A DNA stretch of 35,005 nucleotides from Pirellulaceae bacterium (GCA_023382975.1 JAHDXO010000063.1:26422-61426), one strand, 5' to 3'; numbered from the stretch's first letter, positions 25,751 through 34,802 are shown. Numbers and translations are program-made. Notes: a model not told the origin generated them from the letters alone.

Positions 25751-25779
25751 ATCCTATCCCCGACGAATGTCCATCGCAA
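25751..25779 (-). promoter_or_regulatory. Candidate promoter of the SMP-30/symporter pair
   Basis: On the minus strand, TTGCGA (25779-25774) and TAGGAT (25756-25751) are separated by 17 bp, each matching 4 of 6. The leader would be about 35 nt before the start at 25711. Confidence 0.3.
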
Positions 25780-25837
25780 CGCCGGCCGGGGAAAAACATG
25801 ACAATCCGCTTGCCCAGAAGAGTAGAAGCTTGCCTTT

Positions 25838-28090
25838 TTAATCGAATACCGGATCGGGGCGTACGAGAGGCGGATGCAGGATGCGCAGCAGGTTGTTGTA
25901 TTGATCGGTCCACAGAGGAAAGGCGGGCCAGCGCTCGGGATAGCTGGACGCGGAGCGAATCGCATCGAGCTCCAAGAAGGCTTGGTTTCGTGTCAACAGC
26001 ATCCAATCGGACGGAGTTGAGCGGAAACGGTCCGCCTGGGCCTGACGGATCAGCACGCTCGGCAGATCGAAATGCTCAGCCAACTCGATGACCACCGGGA
26101 TCAAATTCACGTGGCGGTTGCTGATGTGAACGGCGATCACACCGTCCTCGGCGATCTGCCGCAGGTAGATCTCCATCGCCTCGCGCGTCAGCAGATGGAC
26201 CGGGATCGTGTCGCCGCTGAATGCGTCCAACACGAGCACGTCGTACTGCTGGGGCGACTGGCGTTCGAGTGACAAGCGGGCGTCGCCCAGGACCATCTCG
26301 ATGGTCGCCTCCGAATCGTCGATGAACGTAAAATAGCGACGGGCCATGTCGATGACCAACGGGTTGATCTCGTAGAAGCGATACAGGTCGCCGGGGCGGC
26401 CGTAAGCAGCGATCGTCCCTGCGCCCAGGCCGACGGCGCCGACGCGGATCGGAGCGTCCGGACGGAAATGCTGCAAGATCAAACCAACTCCGCTGTTGGT
26501 ACTGTAGTAGGTGGTGGGCGTTTCTTTGTCGTCTTCGGCCAGCAGTTGATAGCCGTGGACCGTGTTGCCGTGGAACAAGACTCGTCCGCGGTACTTCGGA
26601 TCGCCGGCGAACCGTTCCCGGACGGCCAGCACGCCGTAGAAGTTGCGGGCGCGGGCGATGCCTCGTTCGGCATCCCAGCGGTCGAACTGCCCCCAACAGA
26701 CTACGGCGGTCGCTAACCAACCGGCGAGGATCGCGCTGAACCGCAGCACGGGCGATGCCAGGATCCGGTGCGTCCGGATCTCCCGGACCAGCAACGCGAG
26801 AGCGACCAGGAATCCGATCAGCAACGCCGCGTTCAACTCGACATACGACGAGAACAACAGCGGGCAGACCACCGCAACGAAAGCGCCGCCCACGGCGCCC
26901 CCCGCAGCGACGCTCAGGTAGAAGCTGGTCAACTGCCCGGCCCGCGGCCTGCGACGCACCAATTCGCCGTGGCAGACCATGCATAACAGGAACAGGGCCG
27001 CCAGAAAGACCAGCGACTCGACCGCGATGTGCTTGGCCACTGGGGTCAAACGCAAGGTCAGTCCCATCTGGGCATAGAACCGCTCGAAATAGCCCGCCAA
27101 CGGCAGGTAGCTGAGCAGCAACACCACGAGTGCCGCGGCCAGGGCGAATCGGCGGCGATGGTACCACCCCTCGTGGTCGAAGCAGATGATGAAGGACAAC
27201 AGGTAGACGCTCAGCGGTGCGATCCACAGCAACGGCACCACCGCCAGATCCTGGCACAGATGGTTCGTCACCGCCATCAGCAGTACGCAGGACAGCGCCG
27301 GCCACAACAGCCACGCCGTCCGCTGCCGCCACGAAGGCCCTGTTCCGTCAACCAACTCGGCGGTCGTCGAGTCGGATGCAGGCGGCGGCGACAACGGCCC
27401 CGCACGCCACAGGCGGAACGTCAGCCAGCCGCAACAAGCGGCGAACAACGCGAACAACAACGACCATACGATGCCCTGGGTGCGCGTCGTCATCGCGGGT
27501 TCGACCAGGAACGGGTAGGTGAGCAACGCACCCAGCGATCCGGCGTTCGACAACGCGTACAACCGATACGGCGAGCGATCCGGATAGAGGCGGGAGAACC
27601 AGACCTGCAGCAGGGGCGATGTCGACGCCAACAGAAAATAGGGCAACCCGATCTTGGCCGTTAACAGCAACAAGATCCGTCCGGCAGGATAGGCCCCGTC
27701 CGCGGGTTTCCAGAACTCGCCGGGCGTGATCGGCAGAGTCAACAGGGCCAGCACGAGCAGACTTAAGTGGATCCGAGCTTGCTGACGCGGTTGCGGCCAG
27801 CGAGTCAGCCAGTCGGCGAACGCGTAGCCGGCCAGCAACAGCAATTGAAAGAACAGCAGGCACGTCGTCCACACCGCCGGGCTCCCGCCGAACCAAGGCA
27901 AGATCGTCTTGCTGATGACCGGTTGCACCTGAAACAGCAGGAAGGCTCCGAGCAACACGGCCGCCGCAATCCAGCCGGAATAACCGCCTGGCGAATGGGA
28001 CGAGCTTCGCGTCTTGGATGCCCGACGCCCATTCGACTTCCGCGGATTCGCGGCTTCGGAGCGCGCGGCGAGTTGATGTTGCTTTTTCAT
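25838..28090 (-). CDS. Fused MFS-like membrane / spermidine synthase-fold protein
   Basis: 750 residues. A basic, Ser-rich N-terminal tail of about 37 residues precedes a membrane region of roughly ten or more helices (about 38-470, with 'LLFFQLLLLAGYAFADWL' and 'LLMAVTNHLCQDLAVVPLLW'). A C-terminal spermidine-synthase-type Rossmann domain follows (about 480-725), with the nucleotide loop 'VGLGAGTIAAYG' near 551 and 'DVLVLDAFSGDTIPVHLLT' near 615. The catalytic Asp region is thus present, but the polyamine-binding residues cannot be judged by eye. The family is known as fused MFS/spermidine synthase and its true substrate is mostly undefined. The ATG at 28090 is the first possible start after the PQQ gene's stop, 36 bp away. 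Confidence 0.9.
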   Translation of the reverse strand: MKKQHQLAARSEAANPRKSNGRRASKTRSSSHSPGGYSGWIAAAVLLGAFLLFQVQPVISKTILPWFGGSPAVWTTCLLFFQLLLLAGYAFADWLTRWPQPRQQARIHLSLLVLALLTLPITPGEFWKPADGAYPAGRILLLLTAKIGLPYFLLASTSPLLQVWFSRLYPDRSPYRLYALSNAGSLGALLTYPFLVEPAMTTRTQGIVWSLLFALFAACCGWLTFRLWRAGPLSPPPASDSTTAELVDGTGPSWRQRTAWLLWPALSCVLLMAVTNHLCQDLAVVPLLWIAPLSVYLLSFIICFDHEGWYHRRRFALAAALVVLLLSYLPLAGYFERFYAQMGLTLRLTPVAKHIAVESLVFLAALFLLCMVCHGELVRRRPRAGQLTSFYLSVAAGGAVGGAFVAVVCPLLFSSYVELNAALLIGFLVALALLVREIRTHRILASPVLRFSAILAGWLATAVVCWGQFDRWDAERGIARARNFYGVLAVRERFAGDPKYRGRVLFHGNTVHGYQLLAEDDKETPTTYYSTNSGVGLILQHFRPDAPIRVGAVGLGAGTIAAYGRPGDLYRFYEINPLVIDMARRYFTFIDDSEATIEMVLGDARLSLERQSPQQYDVLVLDAFSGDTIPVHLLTREAMEIYLRQIAEDGVIAVHISNRHVNLIPVVIELAEHFDLPSVLIRQAQADRFRSTPSDWMLLTRNQAFLELDAIRSASSYPERWPAFPLWTDQYNNLLRILHPPLVRPDPVFD

Positions 28091-28126
28091 GCTCGCTGGT
28101 TATACCGAATTGACCGCCGTTTGGCA

Positions 28127-29512
28127 CTAGCCAGCCGGCTTCAATTCGAAACACACCAAGCGGTCCAGACCGCGGACGTAGAGGCGGCCTCGGGACAGAA
28201 TCGGAGCCGCCCAACACGGATACTCCAGCAGCAGTTCGCCGTTCTCGCCGCGCGGCCGGATCACCGAAACAGGCTCGAACCTCTTCGGATTGGCTCGCAG
28301 CAGCATCAGATCGCCGAATTCGCCCAAATGAACGAAATTTCCGTCGACGTACAGCAGCGAACCGCGGCTCAAGCCTCTTTCGGCCCACTGAACCTTGCCC
28401 GTCTTCCACTCGATGCACCGCAGCTCGGCGTTGTACGTGTGACGGCCGCTGGACCCGTACAGATAGCCATCGTGATAGACGGCCGTGTTCCAATGCGTCT
28501 GCATCGCCCGCTCGCGGCTGCGCGGCGGATCCGCCCAGACCACGTCGTATCCGCCCGGACGGACCCGCAACAGCGAACTGCCGGGCCCGTACGCTTCCGA
28601 GATGAACACTTCGTCGCCGAAGACTACCGGCGTGCTCGCATTGACGCTCTCCAGCAACGTGGCTCGCCAAGGATAGTGGAAGTCGACCTTGCCAGTCGCC
28701 GGTTCGAAGCCGACCAATCCACCGCGGGCGAAGGCAAAGCACCAGCGGCGTCCGGCGATCGTCGCACATTTTAACGAGGCATAGCTCGCCAGTTCGTCGG
28801 TGATCCGGTAGACCACCTCGCCCGTCATCTTGTCAAAGGCGACGATCCCGGATCCGTTTCCCACCACGCGGTCCAGCGCGCCGGCCGGCAACTCACGGGA
28901 CTGCGGGGGGCTGCCGCCGACCATCACGATCAGCAGACGGCCCTCGATCACCGGATTGCTCCCGACTCCGAAGAAATTCTGCACGACGCCAAACTGCCGA
29001 GCCGTATCGACCGTCCACAACGGCTTGCCGTCCGCGATCCGCACGCAGTTCAGTCGGCCCTCGGCGCCGAACAAATAGATGCGGTCCCCGTCGACCAGCG
29101 GCGAACACCTCGGTCCGCCGTTGTAGCCGTACATGTCCTCGTAGTCCGTCGGATATTCGTGTTTCCACAAATCCTCGCCCGTCGCTGCGTCCAGACAAAG
29201 CAGTTGAGCAACATCCCCATTACGGTCGAACTGGTAGTAGCGTCCCTGGGAAACGGAACCAATCCCGTAACTCTCCCCCAACCGTTTGGTCCACAGCACG
29301 CGAAGCCCGTCACTCGACCAATCCGTCCGAATGCCTGTTTCGTTCGATTTGCTGTCGGCTGTGGGGCCGAGGAATGCCGGCCAATCGCGACCCGCGGGGG
29401 GAGCTTCACCGGCAGATGTCCGATTTCTAAGATCGTGAGCGGCTACGATCGCCGCCAGCAGCATGACGCCGAGAATCGCCTGTCGCCGGCCGCCGGGCCG
29501 TTTCCGTTGCAT
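28127..29512 (-). CDS. Exported PQQ-binding-like beta-propeller protein
   Basis: 461 residues. The N-terminus is basic then hydrophobic ('MQRKRPGGRRQAILGVMLLA'), a signal peptide or anchor. Next comes 'DWPAFLGPTADSKSNETG' (43-60), typical of planctomycete exported propellers. Blades carry the PQQ-repeat pattern, for example 'LCLDAATGEDLWKHEYP', 'GIVAFDKMTGEVVYRI' and 'LRCIEWKTGKVQWAERG'. No dehydrogenase residues or haem motif stand out, so PQQ may not be bound; such propellers often act as structural or interaction domains, or in outer-membrane assembly like BamB. The ATG at 29542 is an alternative start; the reading frame is open much further but without protein-like composition. Confidence 0.88.
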   Translation of the reverse strand: MQRKRPGGRRQAILGVMLLAAIVAAHDLRNRTSAGEAPPAGRDWPAFLGPTADSKSNETGIRTDWSSDGLRVLWTKRLGESYGIGSVSQGRYYQFDRNGDVAQLLCLDAATGEDLWKHEYPTDYEDMYGYNGGPRCSPLVDGDRIYLFGAEGRLNCVRIADGKPLWTVDTARQFGVVQNFFGVGSNPVIEGRLLIVMVGGSPPQSRELPAGALDRVVGNGSGIVAFDKMTGEVVYRITDELASYASLKCATIAGRRWCFAFARGGLVGFEPATGKVDFHYPWRATLLESVNASTPVVFGDEVFISEAYGPGSSLLRVRPGGYDVVWADPPRSRERAMQTHWNTAVYHDGYLYGSSGRHTYNAELRCIEWKTGKVQWAERGLSRGSLLYVDGNFVHLGEFGDLMLLRANPKRFEPVSVIRPRGENGELLLEYPCWAAPILSRGRLYVRGLDRLVCFELKPAG

Positions 29513-29715
29513 CTTTCGATCCGTCCCGCGTGCGTCAACCATCTCGATGTTCTCAATCTTCAGGGGGCAGGAACGGTCGGTCCAGTCTGCCGCGGTCCCA
29601 ATCGTCTGCCGGTCCCGACGGGGTCGTGCGTCGTTTTCGGGGCAGCGATGACCCACATGGAAGACGCGTTGCCCGAAATCGACTCCCGCCCCCTTCTGCA
29701 AGACCTGACACGAAT

Positions 29716-30843
29716 TCACTCGCCGGTCCCAAGCGGCGTGAGCGGGCCGATGTACTTTTTCGCCACCACCAAGTGGTCCCACCAAACCTTGCTCGTGCCT
29801 TGCTCGGGTTGGGACATGTAGCGGTACAGCCAGATCGCGTTGATGTTCAGTTCCGGCGTGTTCCTCCAGGCAAAGCCCGGAAACGGCCTACCGCCCTCGA
29901 CGGGAACGCCTCGGCTCTGTTGATCGCTCCATGCGATCCCCCGTTCGCTCACGTATGGCTTGAACTTGTCGTAGGTCCAGGTTCCGGCCGAGGGAAATCC
30001 TTTGCCCAGATAGCTGGTAACTTGGCCCGCCGCGTTGCGGCTGAGCTTTCCGTCCAGCCAGTACGCCTGCTCGCCGTTGGTGTCGCCGACATCGTTCATC
30101 TTGACCATAACCTCCAGACAGATCCACTGGTCCTTGGCAACGCAGCGAGGTGGCACGCCGATCTCGAAGGTATTGCCCCAGGTTTGACCTCGCGGCGGAC
30201 TGCCTCCCATCCCTTGCCAATACGTGTAGAAGTACCAGGAACTCAAATCGCCCGGCTCGACCTGCGTCGTCCAACGCTCGTCGCCGAGCGGCCGCAGGCC
30301 CGCTCGCCCCTGAGGCCACGACGTGGGTGGATGGAACCCAACCAGTCCGCTGCCGTAATGGTGGATGGGCGCGTGCTCGCGGTTGAACTTCATGTAGAAG
30401 CGGAAGAACAGTTGGTCGTATCCGAAGCCGCCTCGTTCGTTCCTGACCCTGCGGTAGAAGTTGCCGCCGTCCATATACCCCTCGGTGCCGCCGGCCACCC
30501 GGGTGAGCAACAGCGATTGCTTTCCGCCGCTGCCCGGCACCGCCTCGTCGGACTTCGACAAAATCGGCTTGCCGCCGACGGACTCCCAGCGCCGGCAGAT
30601 CTCGTCCACCGTGCCCTCGAACGACTCGACAAAAACGACGTCCGGATCGTTCTCGATGCCCACGTCGCCGGGATACCGAGCGGCGATTCCCGCGTGCCCT
30701 TCGGCGATCTCGGGCGTAGGCACCGGCCGAACCGTCACCAACGAGGCCAGCGTTCCTGCTGAGGACGGCTCGCGCGAAGACTGAGCCGACGCGACGTTCG
30801 AGAAGACCAACAAAACGGCTGCCACGCTGACAAAGTAGCGCAT
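29716..30843 (-). CDS. Secreted protein of unknown function, possible jelly-roll lyase-like fold
   Basis: 375 residues. Clear signal peptide with cleavage after 'NVASA' (20/21). The mature part opens with 'VFVESFEG', then beta-rich segments with many aromatics: 'YDQLFFRFYMKFNREHAP', 'WYFYTYWQGMGG', 'QWICLEVMVKMND' and 'GTSKVWWDHLVVAKKYIG'. This resembles the concanavalin-like jelly roll of some polysaccharide lyases (PL14/PL20-like) and laminin-G-type binding domains, but I cannot assign catalytic residues. The ATG at 30843 has AAAGGG 8 bp upstream; the longer in-frame reading to 30975 adds unlikely sequence before the signal peptide. It lies about 200 bp upstream of the propeller gene on the same strand. 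Confidence 0.75.
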   Translation of the reverse strand: MRYFVSVAAVLLVFSNVASAQSSREPSSAGTLASLVTVRPVPTPEIAEGHAGIAARYPGDVGIENDPDVVFVESFEGTVDEICRRWESVGGKPILSKSDEAVPGSGGKQSLLLTRVAGGTEGYMDGGNFYRRVRNERGGFGYDQLFFRFYMKFNREHAPIHHYGSGLVGFHPPTSWPQGRAGLRPLGDERWTTQVEPGDLSSWYFYTYWQGMGGSPPRGQTWGNTFEIGVPPRCVAKDQWICLEVMVKMNDVGDTNGEQAYWLDGKLSRNAAGQVTSYLGKGFPSAGTWTYDKFKPYVSERGIAWSDQQSRGVPVEGGRPFPGFAWRNTPELNINAIWLYRYMSQPEQGTSKVWWDHLVVAKKYIGPLTPLGTGE

Positions 30844-30950
30844 CGTTCGGACCCTTTCAATCTTTGCGGAACTGCGGCCTGATGCCGTCAGCGCCGCTGG
30901 AAAACTGGTCGGCAACTCCAGATCGGCGGATGAAATTCCAAGGTTCATAC

Positions 30951-30979
30951 AGGATACCAATCGGCCATCTGCCATTCAA
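30951..30979 (-). promoter_or_regulatory. Candidate promoter of the secreted jelly-roll-like protein gene
   Basis: On the minus strand, TTGAAT (30979-30974) and TATCCT (30956-30951) are separated by 17 bp, with TGG just before the -10 box (extended -10). The leader would be about 100 nt. Confidence 0.35.
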
Positions 30980-31035
30980 TTCGCCGCCGCGATCGTCCAC
31001 CTTGCCACGCACCGATCTTCGCTGGCAGAGCAACC

Positions 31036-32454
31036 TCACGCCAACCTCCAGTAGCAGATCAGCGTGACGACGACCGCGCCGACCAAGTTCACTGCCAGTC
31101 CGTGGCGGCACATGATGCGCGTGGTCAGTTGGTCCGTGCCGAATACGATCGCGTTTGGCGCGGTGGCCACGGGCAGCATGAATGCGCAACTGGCGCTGAT
31201 CGCCGCCGGCACCATCAGCAACTCGGGCGAAATCAGCCAGCCGCCGTCCGGATCGATGCATGCCCCGGCCAGAATCGGCAGCAGGATGTTCGTTGTCGCC
31301 GTGTTCGAGGTGATTTCGGTCAGGAACGTCACCGTCACGCAGACCACGGCGATCACCAGCAACAGGTTCCAGCGAACGACGCCGGACAGCAGGTTTCCGA
31401 TCTCCTGGCTGAGTCCCGACGCCTGGAATGCCATGCCGATCGCCAATCCGCCGCTGAACAGCAACAGCAGGCCCCAGGGCAGCTTCTTGGCCGCTTCCCA
31501 GTTCAACAGTCGGCGCCCGTGGCCGTCCGGCGTCACGAACATGACCAACGACATCATCAAGGCCACGGTGCTGTCGCCGGTCAGAGTTTCGCTTCCCTGC
31601 CGCTCGAATCCCCACACGGTCTCGACCCAGGCGTTCCAGCCACCCCACGGCTCGGTGCGCGTGATCCATAGCAGGGCCGCAACTCCGAACACCGTCAGCA
31701 CTCGCCGTTCCTCGGATCGCCAGGGACCCGGATGCGGCACCGTCAACGCCTCGCTCAGCTTCAGGTTCCGGGTGATCAACCACCAGGCGGCAGGCACCAG
31801 CAGCACGACGATCGGAACACCGATCTGCATCCATTGCAGAAACGTCCATTCCTGTCCCGTGTACTCCTTGAACAACGCCATGAAGATCACGTTCGGCGGA
31901 GTCCCGATCGGCGTTCCGATTCCGCCGATATTGGCTCCATACGCCAGTCCCAGCAACAAAGGAACAGCCAGCGCCTCGCGCTGCTTAGTCTGTTCCAGCA
32001 CGGCCAACGCCACCGGCAACAGCATCAACGCCGTGGCCGAATTGGAGATCCACATCGACAGCATGGCCGAGGCGACCATGAAGCCCAGCACGATTCGCCG
32101 GCCGCTGTGGCGGCCGATCACGCGGACCAGGGTGAGTGCCAATCGACGATGGGCGCCGCTGCTCTCCATCGCGGTCGACAAGATGAACCCCGCCATCAGC
32201 AACAGGATCAGCGTATGTCCGTAAGCGTTGGCGACCTGAGCATGAGTCAGCACGCCGCCCAACGGCAAGAGAGCGAACGGGATCAGCGAAGTCGCCGGAA
32301 TCGGAACCGGCTCGAAAACCCACCACGCAGCCACCCAGACCGTGACGCCCGCCGTCCAGGCCAACGGCTGCGAATATCCGCACCAAAACAGAATCCAAGC
32401 GACCAACGCGCCGGCCGCCGGACCCGAAAGCAGAAAGTACGTGCTCCGTTCCAT
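31036..32454 (-). CDS. Anion:sodium symporter, SLC13/DASS family
   Basis: 472 residues with about eleven membrane segments. The two sodium- and substrate-binding motifs are 'SNSATALMLLP' (137-147) and 'SNTATTNILLP' (383-393). A long 'GANIGGIGTPIGTPPNVIF' (173-191) and 'LPVATAPNAIVFGT' (427-440) complete the family pattern. Members import di- or tricarboxylates, sulfate or phosphate; the motifs here fit a carboxylate carrier, but that is not certain. The ATG at 32454 is the clear N-terminus. It lies 46 bp after the stop of the TIM-barrel protein gene on the same strand, so the two may be cotranscribed. Confidence 0.93.
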   Translation of the reverse strand: MERSTYFLLSGPAAGALVAWILFWCGYSQPLAWTAGVTVWVAAWWVFEPVPIPATSLIPFALLPLGGVLTHAQVANAYGHTLILLLMAGFILSTAMESSGAHRRLALTLVRVIGRHSGRRIVLGFMVASAMLSMWISNSATALMLLPVALAVLEQTKQREALAVPLLLGLAYGANIGGIGTPIGTPPNVIFMALFKEYTGQEWTFLQWMQIGVPIVVLLVPAAWWLITRNLKLSEALTVPHPGPWRSEERRVLTVFGVAALLWITRTEPWGGWNAWVETVWGFERQGSETLTGDSTVALMMSLVMFVTPDGHGRRLLNWEAAKKLPWGLLLLFSGGLAIGMAFQASGLSQEIGNLLSGVVRWNLLLVIAVVCVTVTFLTEITSNTATTNILLPILAGACIDPDGGWLISPELLMVPAAISASCAFMLPVATAPNAIVFGTDQLTTRIMCRHGLAVNLVGAVVVTLICYWRLA

Positions 32455-32500
32455 GCCAGATATTCCGCGGCCCTACGGTCAAGGGGAAATCGACGTTCGT

Positions 32501-33607
32501 TTAAGGCCGGATCGCCCGGTAGAACTCCGTCATGGCCGACACCTTGTCCATCTGCTTCCGCAGACCGCTCCAGTGGAAAACCATGACGCCGGTAGCCGGC
32601 TTCCGCGTGCCGTGGTCCAGAACCGCGTCCACTTGTCCGACCGGGATGCTCTCGCCCCAGTCCGCCAACTGCACGATCGGCCAGATCCTCAGCCGTTCGC
32701 CCGACTCCCCGCGGATCTCCAGGTGCTTGCCCAACCACGCCGTTTGCCGCGAAATCCAGGCCGGGTCCGCGGCGTGGCCGAAGCGGGCGTGATAGGGCAT
32801 CGTGCTCAGCACGTCCAGATACTCGGCCTGGGCTTTCAAGTCGATCGCCAGCTTGTTGCGCAGCGCGCCATCGAAATCGGTGTCGGACCACGGACAATGG
32901 AACGTGCCCAGCAGCGCCCCAGGTCGCGTTTGGTTCAGAATCGCCCGGAACTCGCGCACCCAGTCGGTGAACACGTCGCACCGCCATTGAATCCAGGTCT
33001 CGGCATGTTGACCCAGCAGCAGTTCGGCGATGCGCGACGGCGGCCCGTCGGGAAGCTTGGTTTCGGTTTCACGGGCAAACCGATCCACGCACCGTGGGCA
33101 GAAACACGTGTCGGGCATGTCCGGTTCGGCACGCTCCCAACTGGCGTGACTGTGGTGGTAGTCCAGCCAAATGCCGTCGATCTCGAAGTCTGCCAACGCC
33201 TGGCGGAACGCATCCATCCGGGATTTGCGATAGCCCGGATGCGTCGGGCAGATGCCCTGCCAACCCTGCGGTGCCGGGCACGCATCGCCGTCCGTCCCGA
33301 TCGGCGTCGCATCGGGGTGATCCTTCAAGTAGCTGGCCACGTGCATCGTATTGAACTCGGCGAACACCCGCGCGCCTTGGCTCTTGAGCAAGGCGACCCG
33401 CTCGGTCGTCAGACTGCCGGAGCCCATCCAAACCGCGTTGATCCCGTGATCGGCCAGTGTCGAGCCGTCTTCCAGCAACTCAGTCGGTACCCCGCCGTAG
33501 ATCCCGCGGATTTCGATATGAGGTCGCGGCGTTTCCGCTTCCGCTCGCGCAGCGATCCAGCACGAAGCAGACAAGACGACGATCAAGTACTTTCTCGCGA
33601 AAAACAT
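32501..33607 (-). CDS. Exported TIM-barrel glycoside-hydrolase-like protein
   Basis: 368 residues. The signal peptide 'FFARKYLIVVLSASCWIAAR' is followed by a barrel-like domain. 'DGIWLDYHHSHASWE' (144-158) ends a strand with acidic residues, and 'CFCPRCVDRFARE' (168-180) follows, a Cys-rich stretch seen in hypothetical glycosyl-hydrolase families of the GHL6/GHL10 kind. Later parts are 'FHCPWSDTDFDG', 'LSTMPYHARFGHAAD' and 'PVGQVDAVLDHGTRKPATG'. Catalytic acids cannot be fixed by eye. The start at 33607 has GGAGGAAG 6 bp upstream; the frame is open to 34087, but that part overlaps the divergent gene and is unlike protein. Likely a periplasmic or secreted carbohydrate-active enzyme next to a carboxylate importer. 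Confidence 0.8.
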   Translation of the reverse strand: MFFARKYLIVVLSASCWIAARAEAETPRPHIEIRGIYGGVPTELLEDGSTLADHGINAVWMGSGSLTTERVALLKSQGARVFAEFNTMHVASYLKDHPDATPIGTDGDACPAPQGWQGICPTHPGYRKSRMDAFRQALADFEIDGIWLDYHHSHASWERAEPDMPDTCFCPRCVDRFARETETKLPDGPPSRIAELLLGQHAETWIQWRCDVFTDWVREFRAILNQTRPGALLGTFHCPWSDTDFDGALRNKLAIDLKAQAEYLDVLSTMPYHARFGHAADPAWISRQTAWLGKHLEIRGESGERLRIWPIVQLADWGESIPVGQVDAVLDHGTRKPATGVMVFHWSGLRKQMDKVSAMTEFYRAIRP

Positions 33608-33671
33608 GCGTATCTTCCTCCAGGCCAGCAAAACCGTGGTCGGTGCCAGGACGCGATCCGACGATCGTTTA

Positions 33672-33699
33672 GTTATGCCCAGATCCGCATGAATTGCAA
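33672..33699 (-). promoter_or_regulatory. Candidate promoter of the TIM-barrel protein gene
   Basis: On the minus strand, TTGCAA (33699-33694) and CATAAC (33677-33672) are separated by 16 bp, each matching 4 of 6. The leader would be about 57 nt. Confidence 0.3.
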
Positions 33700-33864
33700 C
33701 CCGCGCCAATCGCCCGGCGGGAAATTGCCTTTTTCGAGTCCAACCTCGAACCATCCGCCAATCTTCGTTGAGTGGCAAAAGTAGGAGTCTGCTGAATCTG
33801 CCCGGTTGCCTGGGCCAGACTGGGTTCCGCATGTCCGGCGTTGGCGATAGACTGCCGACCGCAT
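33673..33864 (-). pseudogene. Possible gene remnant (C-terminal fragment)
   Basis: The last 30 codons of a short minus-strand frame look protein-like: 'GGWFEVGLEKGNFPPGDW' then 'RGLQFMRIWA' and a stop. The preceding part does not, and there is no ribosome site. It may be the tail of a degraded carbohydrate-binding or hydrolase gene. Weak evidence; chance is a fair alternative. Confidence 0.2.
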
Positions 33865-33908
33865 CGACCGTCAGCATCCGGAACGTCATTGGACAGGGGG
33901 CGGCAAGC

Positions 33909-34802
33909 ATGGAAACGGACAGGCAGTTGTATCGCGTCTTTGGCGCGCAACCCGCATGGGTGTTCGAATTGGCCGGACTGCCGCCGGTGGGCAAGTGTGC
34001 GATGCGGTCGCTGACGGTTAAGACGTTGGAGCGTCGAACCGACGGCGTGATCGTCCCGGAGTCCGCCGCAGCGCCGCTGTCGATCATCGAGTTCCAGTTC
34101 GGCGAAAACCCGCAGATTTACACCCGGACGGTGCAGAAGATGGCCGCGGTTCAAGAGGAATTCGGCATGCGCGAGGTACAAGGCGTGATCTTTTTCGGAG
34201 ACCGACGATTGGACCCATGCACCAAGCCCTGGACGAGCCTCGTGCGGGCAATCGTGCTGCCGGACGAGTTGCGGCGTCTGGCGGAACGTGATTCCGGCCA
34301 TCCGTTGGTGGCTGCCTTTCAGCCGCTGCTCGCCGAGAGCGAAGCCGACCTGGAACGGAACGCCAGGGGATTCCTCCATGCCATCAAAACAAGTAAACTG
34401 AAAACGGGCGTGAGGGAGGCGTTGGAAGAGGTTTTCATGAGTTGGACCATCCAGCGTCTTCCGCATCGGACCAAACAGGAGATCGAAAAGATGTTGATCG
34501 GGGAACTACCGGAACTTGTGGAAACGCGAGCGGGACGCGACATACTCGAGATCGGCAAGAAACAAGGTCTGGCCGAGGGCTTGGCCGAGGGTCTGGCCGA
34601 GGGTCTGGCCGAGGGCTTGTCCGAGGGACTGGTCAGGGCCGTAATGATCCTCCTGGAACGCAAGCGGGGGCGTTTGACCAAGACCCTTCGCCAGCAAATC
34701 CAGCAGTTGACGAACGACCAACTCTGTCAACTGCTGGCGGAAGCCGATGCGTGGGACTCGCTCGATCCCTTGGCTCCCTGGCTGGCCAAGCTCGATCGTT
34801 GA
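33909..34802 (+). CDS. DUF2887/Rpn-like PD-(D/E)XK protein with DUF4351-like tail
   Basis: 297 residues. The start 'METDRQLYRVFGAQPAWVFE' and the core 'TDGVIVP' (Asp45) followed by 'IIEFQFGENPQIYTR' (Glu61, Gln63) match the DUF2887 / Rpn nuclease-fold pattern, where the third catalytic position is Gln. A GLAE tetrapeptide repeat follows at about 220-240, then a C-terminal part ('TKTLRQQIQQLTNDQLCQLL') like DUF4351. Such proteins are often multi-copy in genomes and are thought to have DNA-cutting or recombination-promoting activity; whether this one is active is unknown. The ATG at 33909 is preceded by GGGGGCGG; an earlier in-frame start adds unlikely sequence. The gene stands alone. Confidence 0.85.
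   Translation: METDRQLYRVFGAQPAWVFELAGLPPVGKCAMRSLTVKTLERRTDGVIVPESAAAPLSIIEFQFGENPQIYTRTVQKMAAVQEEFGMREVQGVIFFGDRRLDPCTKPWTSLVRAIVLPDELRRLAERDSGHPLVAAFQPLLAESEADLERNARGFLHAIKTSKLKTGVREALEEVFMSWTIQRLPHRTKQEIEKMLIGELPELVETRAGRDILEIGKKQGLAEGLAEGLAEGLAEGLSEGLVRAVMILLERKRGRLTKTLRQQIQQLTNDQLCQLLAEADAWDSLDPLAPWLAKLDR
34566..34625 (+). repeat. Five 12-bp tandem repeats coding for GLAE
   Basis: Five 12-bp units (GGY YTG GCC GAG, the last with TCC) encode GLAE four times and GLSE once, inside the DUF2887-like gene. Such an in-frame array is prone to copy-number change by slippage and would alter helix length between the nuclease and C-terminal parts. Confidence 0.9.

Larger units (their letters stand above)
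33608..33908. other. 301-bp divergent intergenic region
   Basis: It separates the TIM-barrel gene (minus) and the DUF2887-like gene (plus). It holds a candidate minus-strand promoter at 33672-33699 and a possible 63-codon remnant on the minus strand at 33673-33864. I see no RNA gene. Confidence 0.5.
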
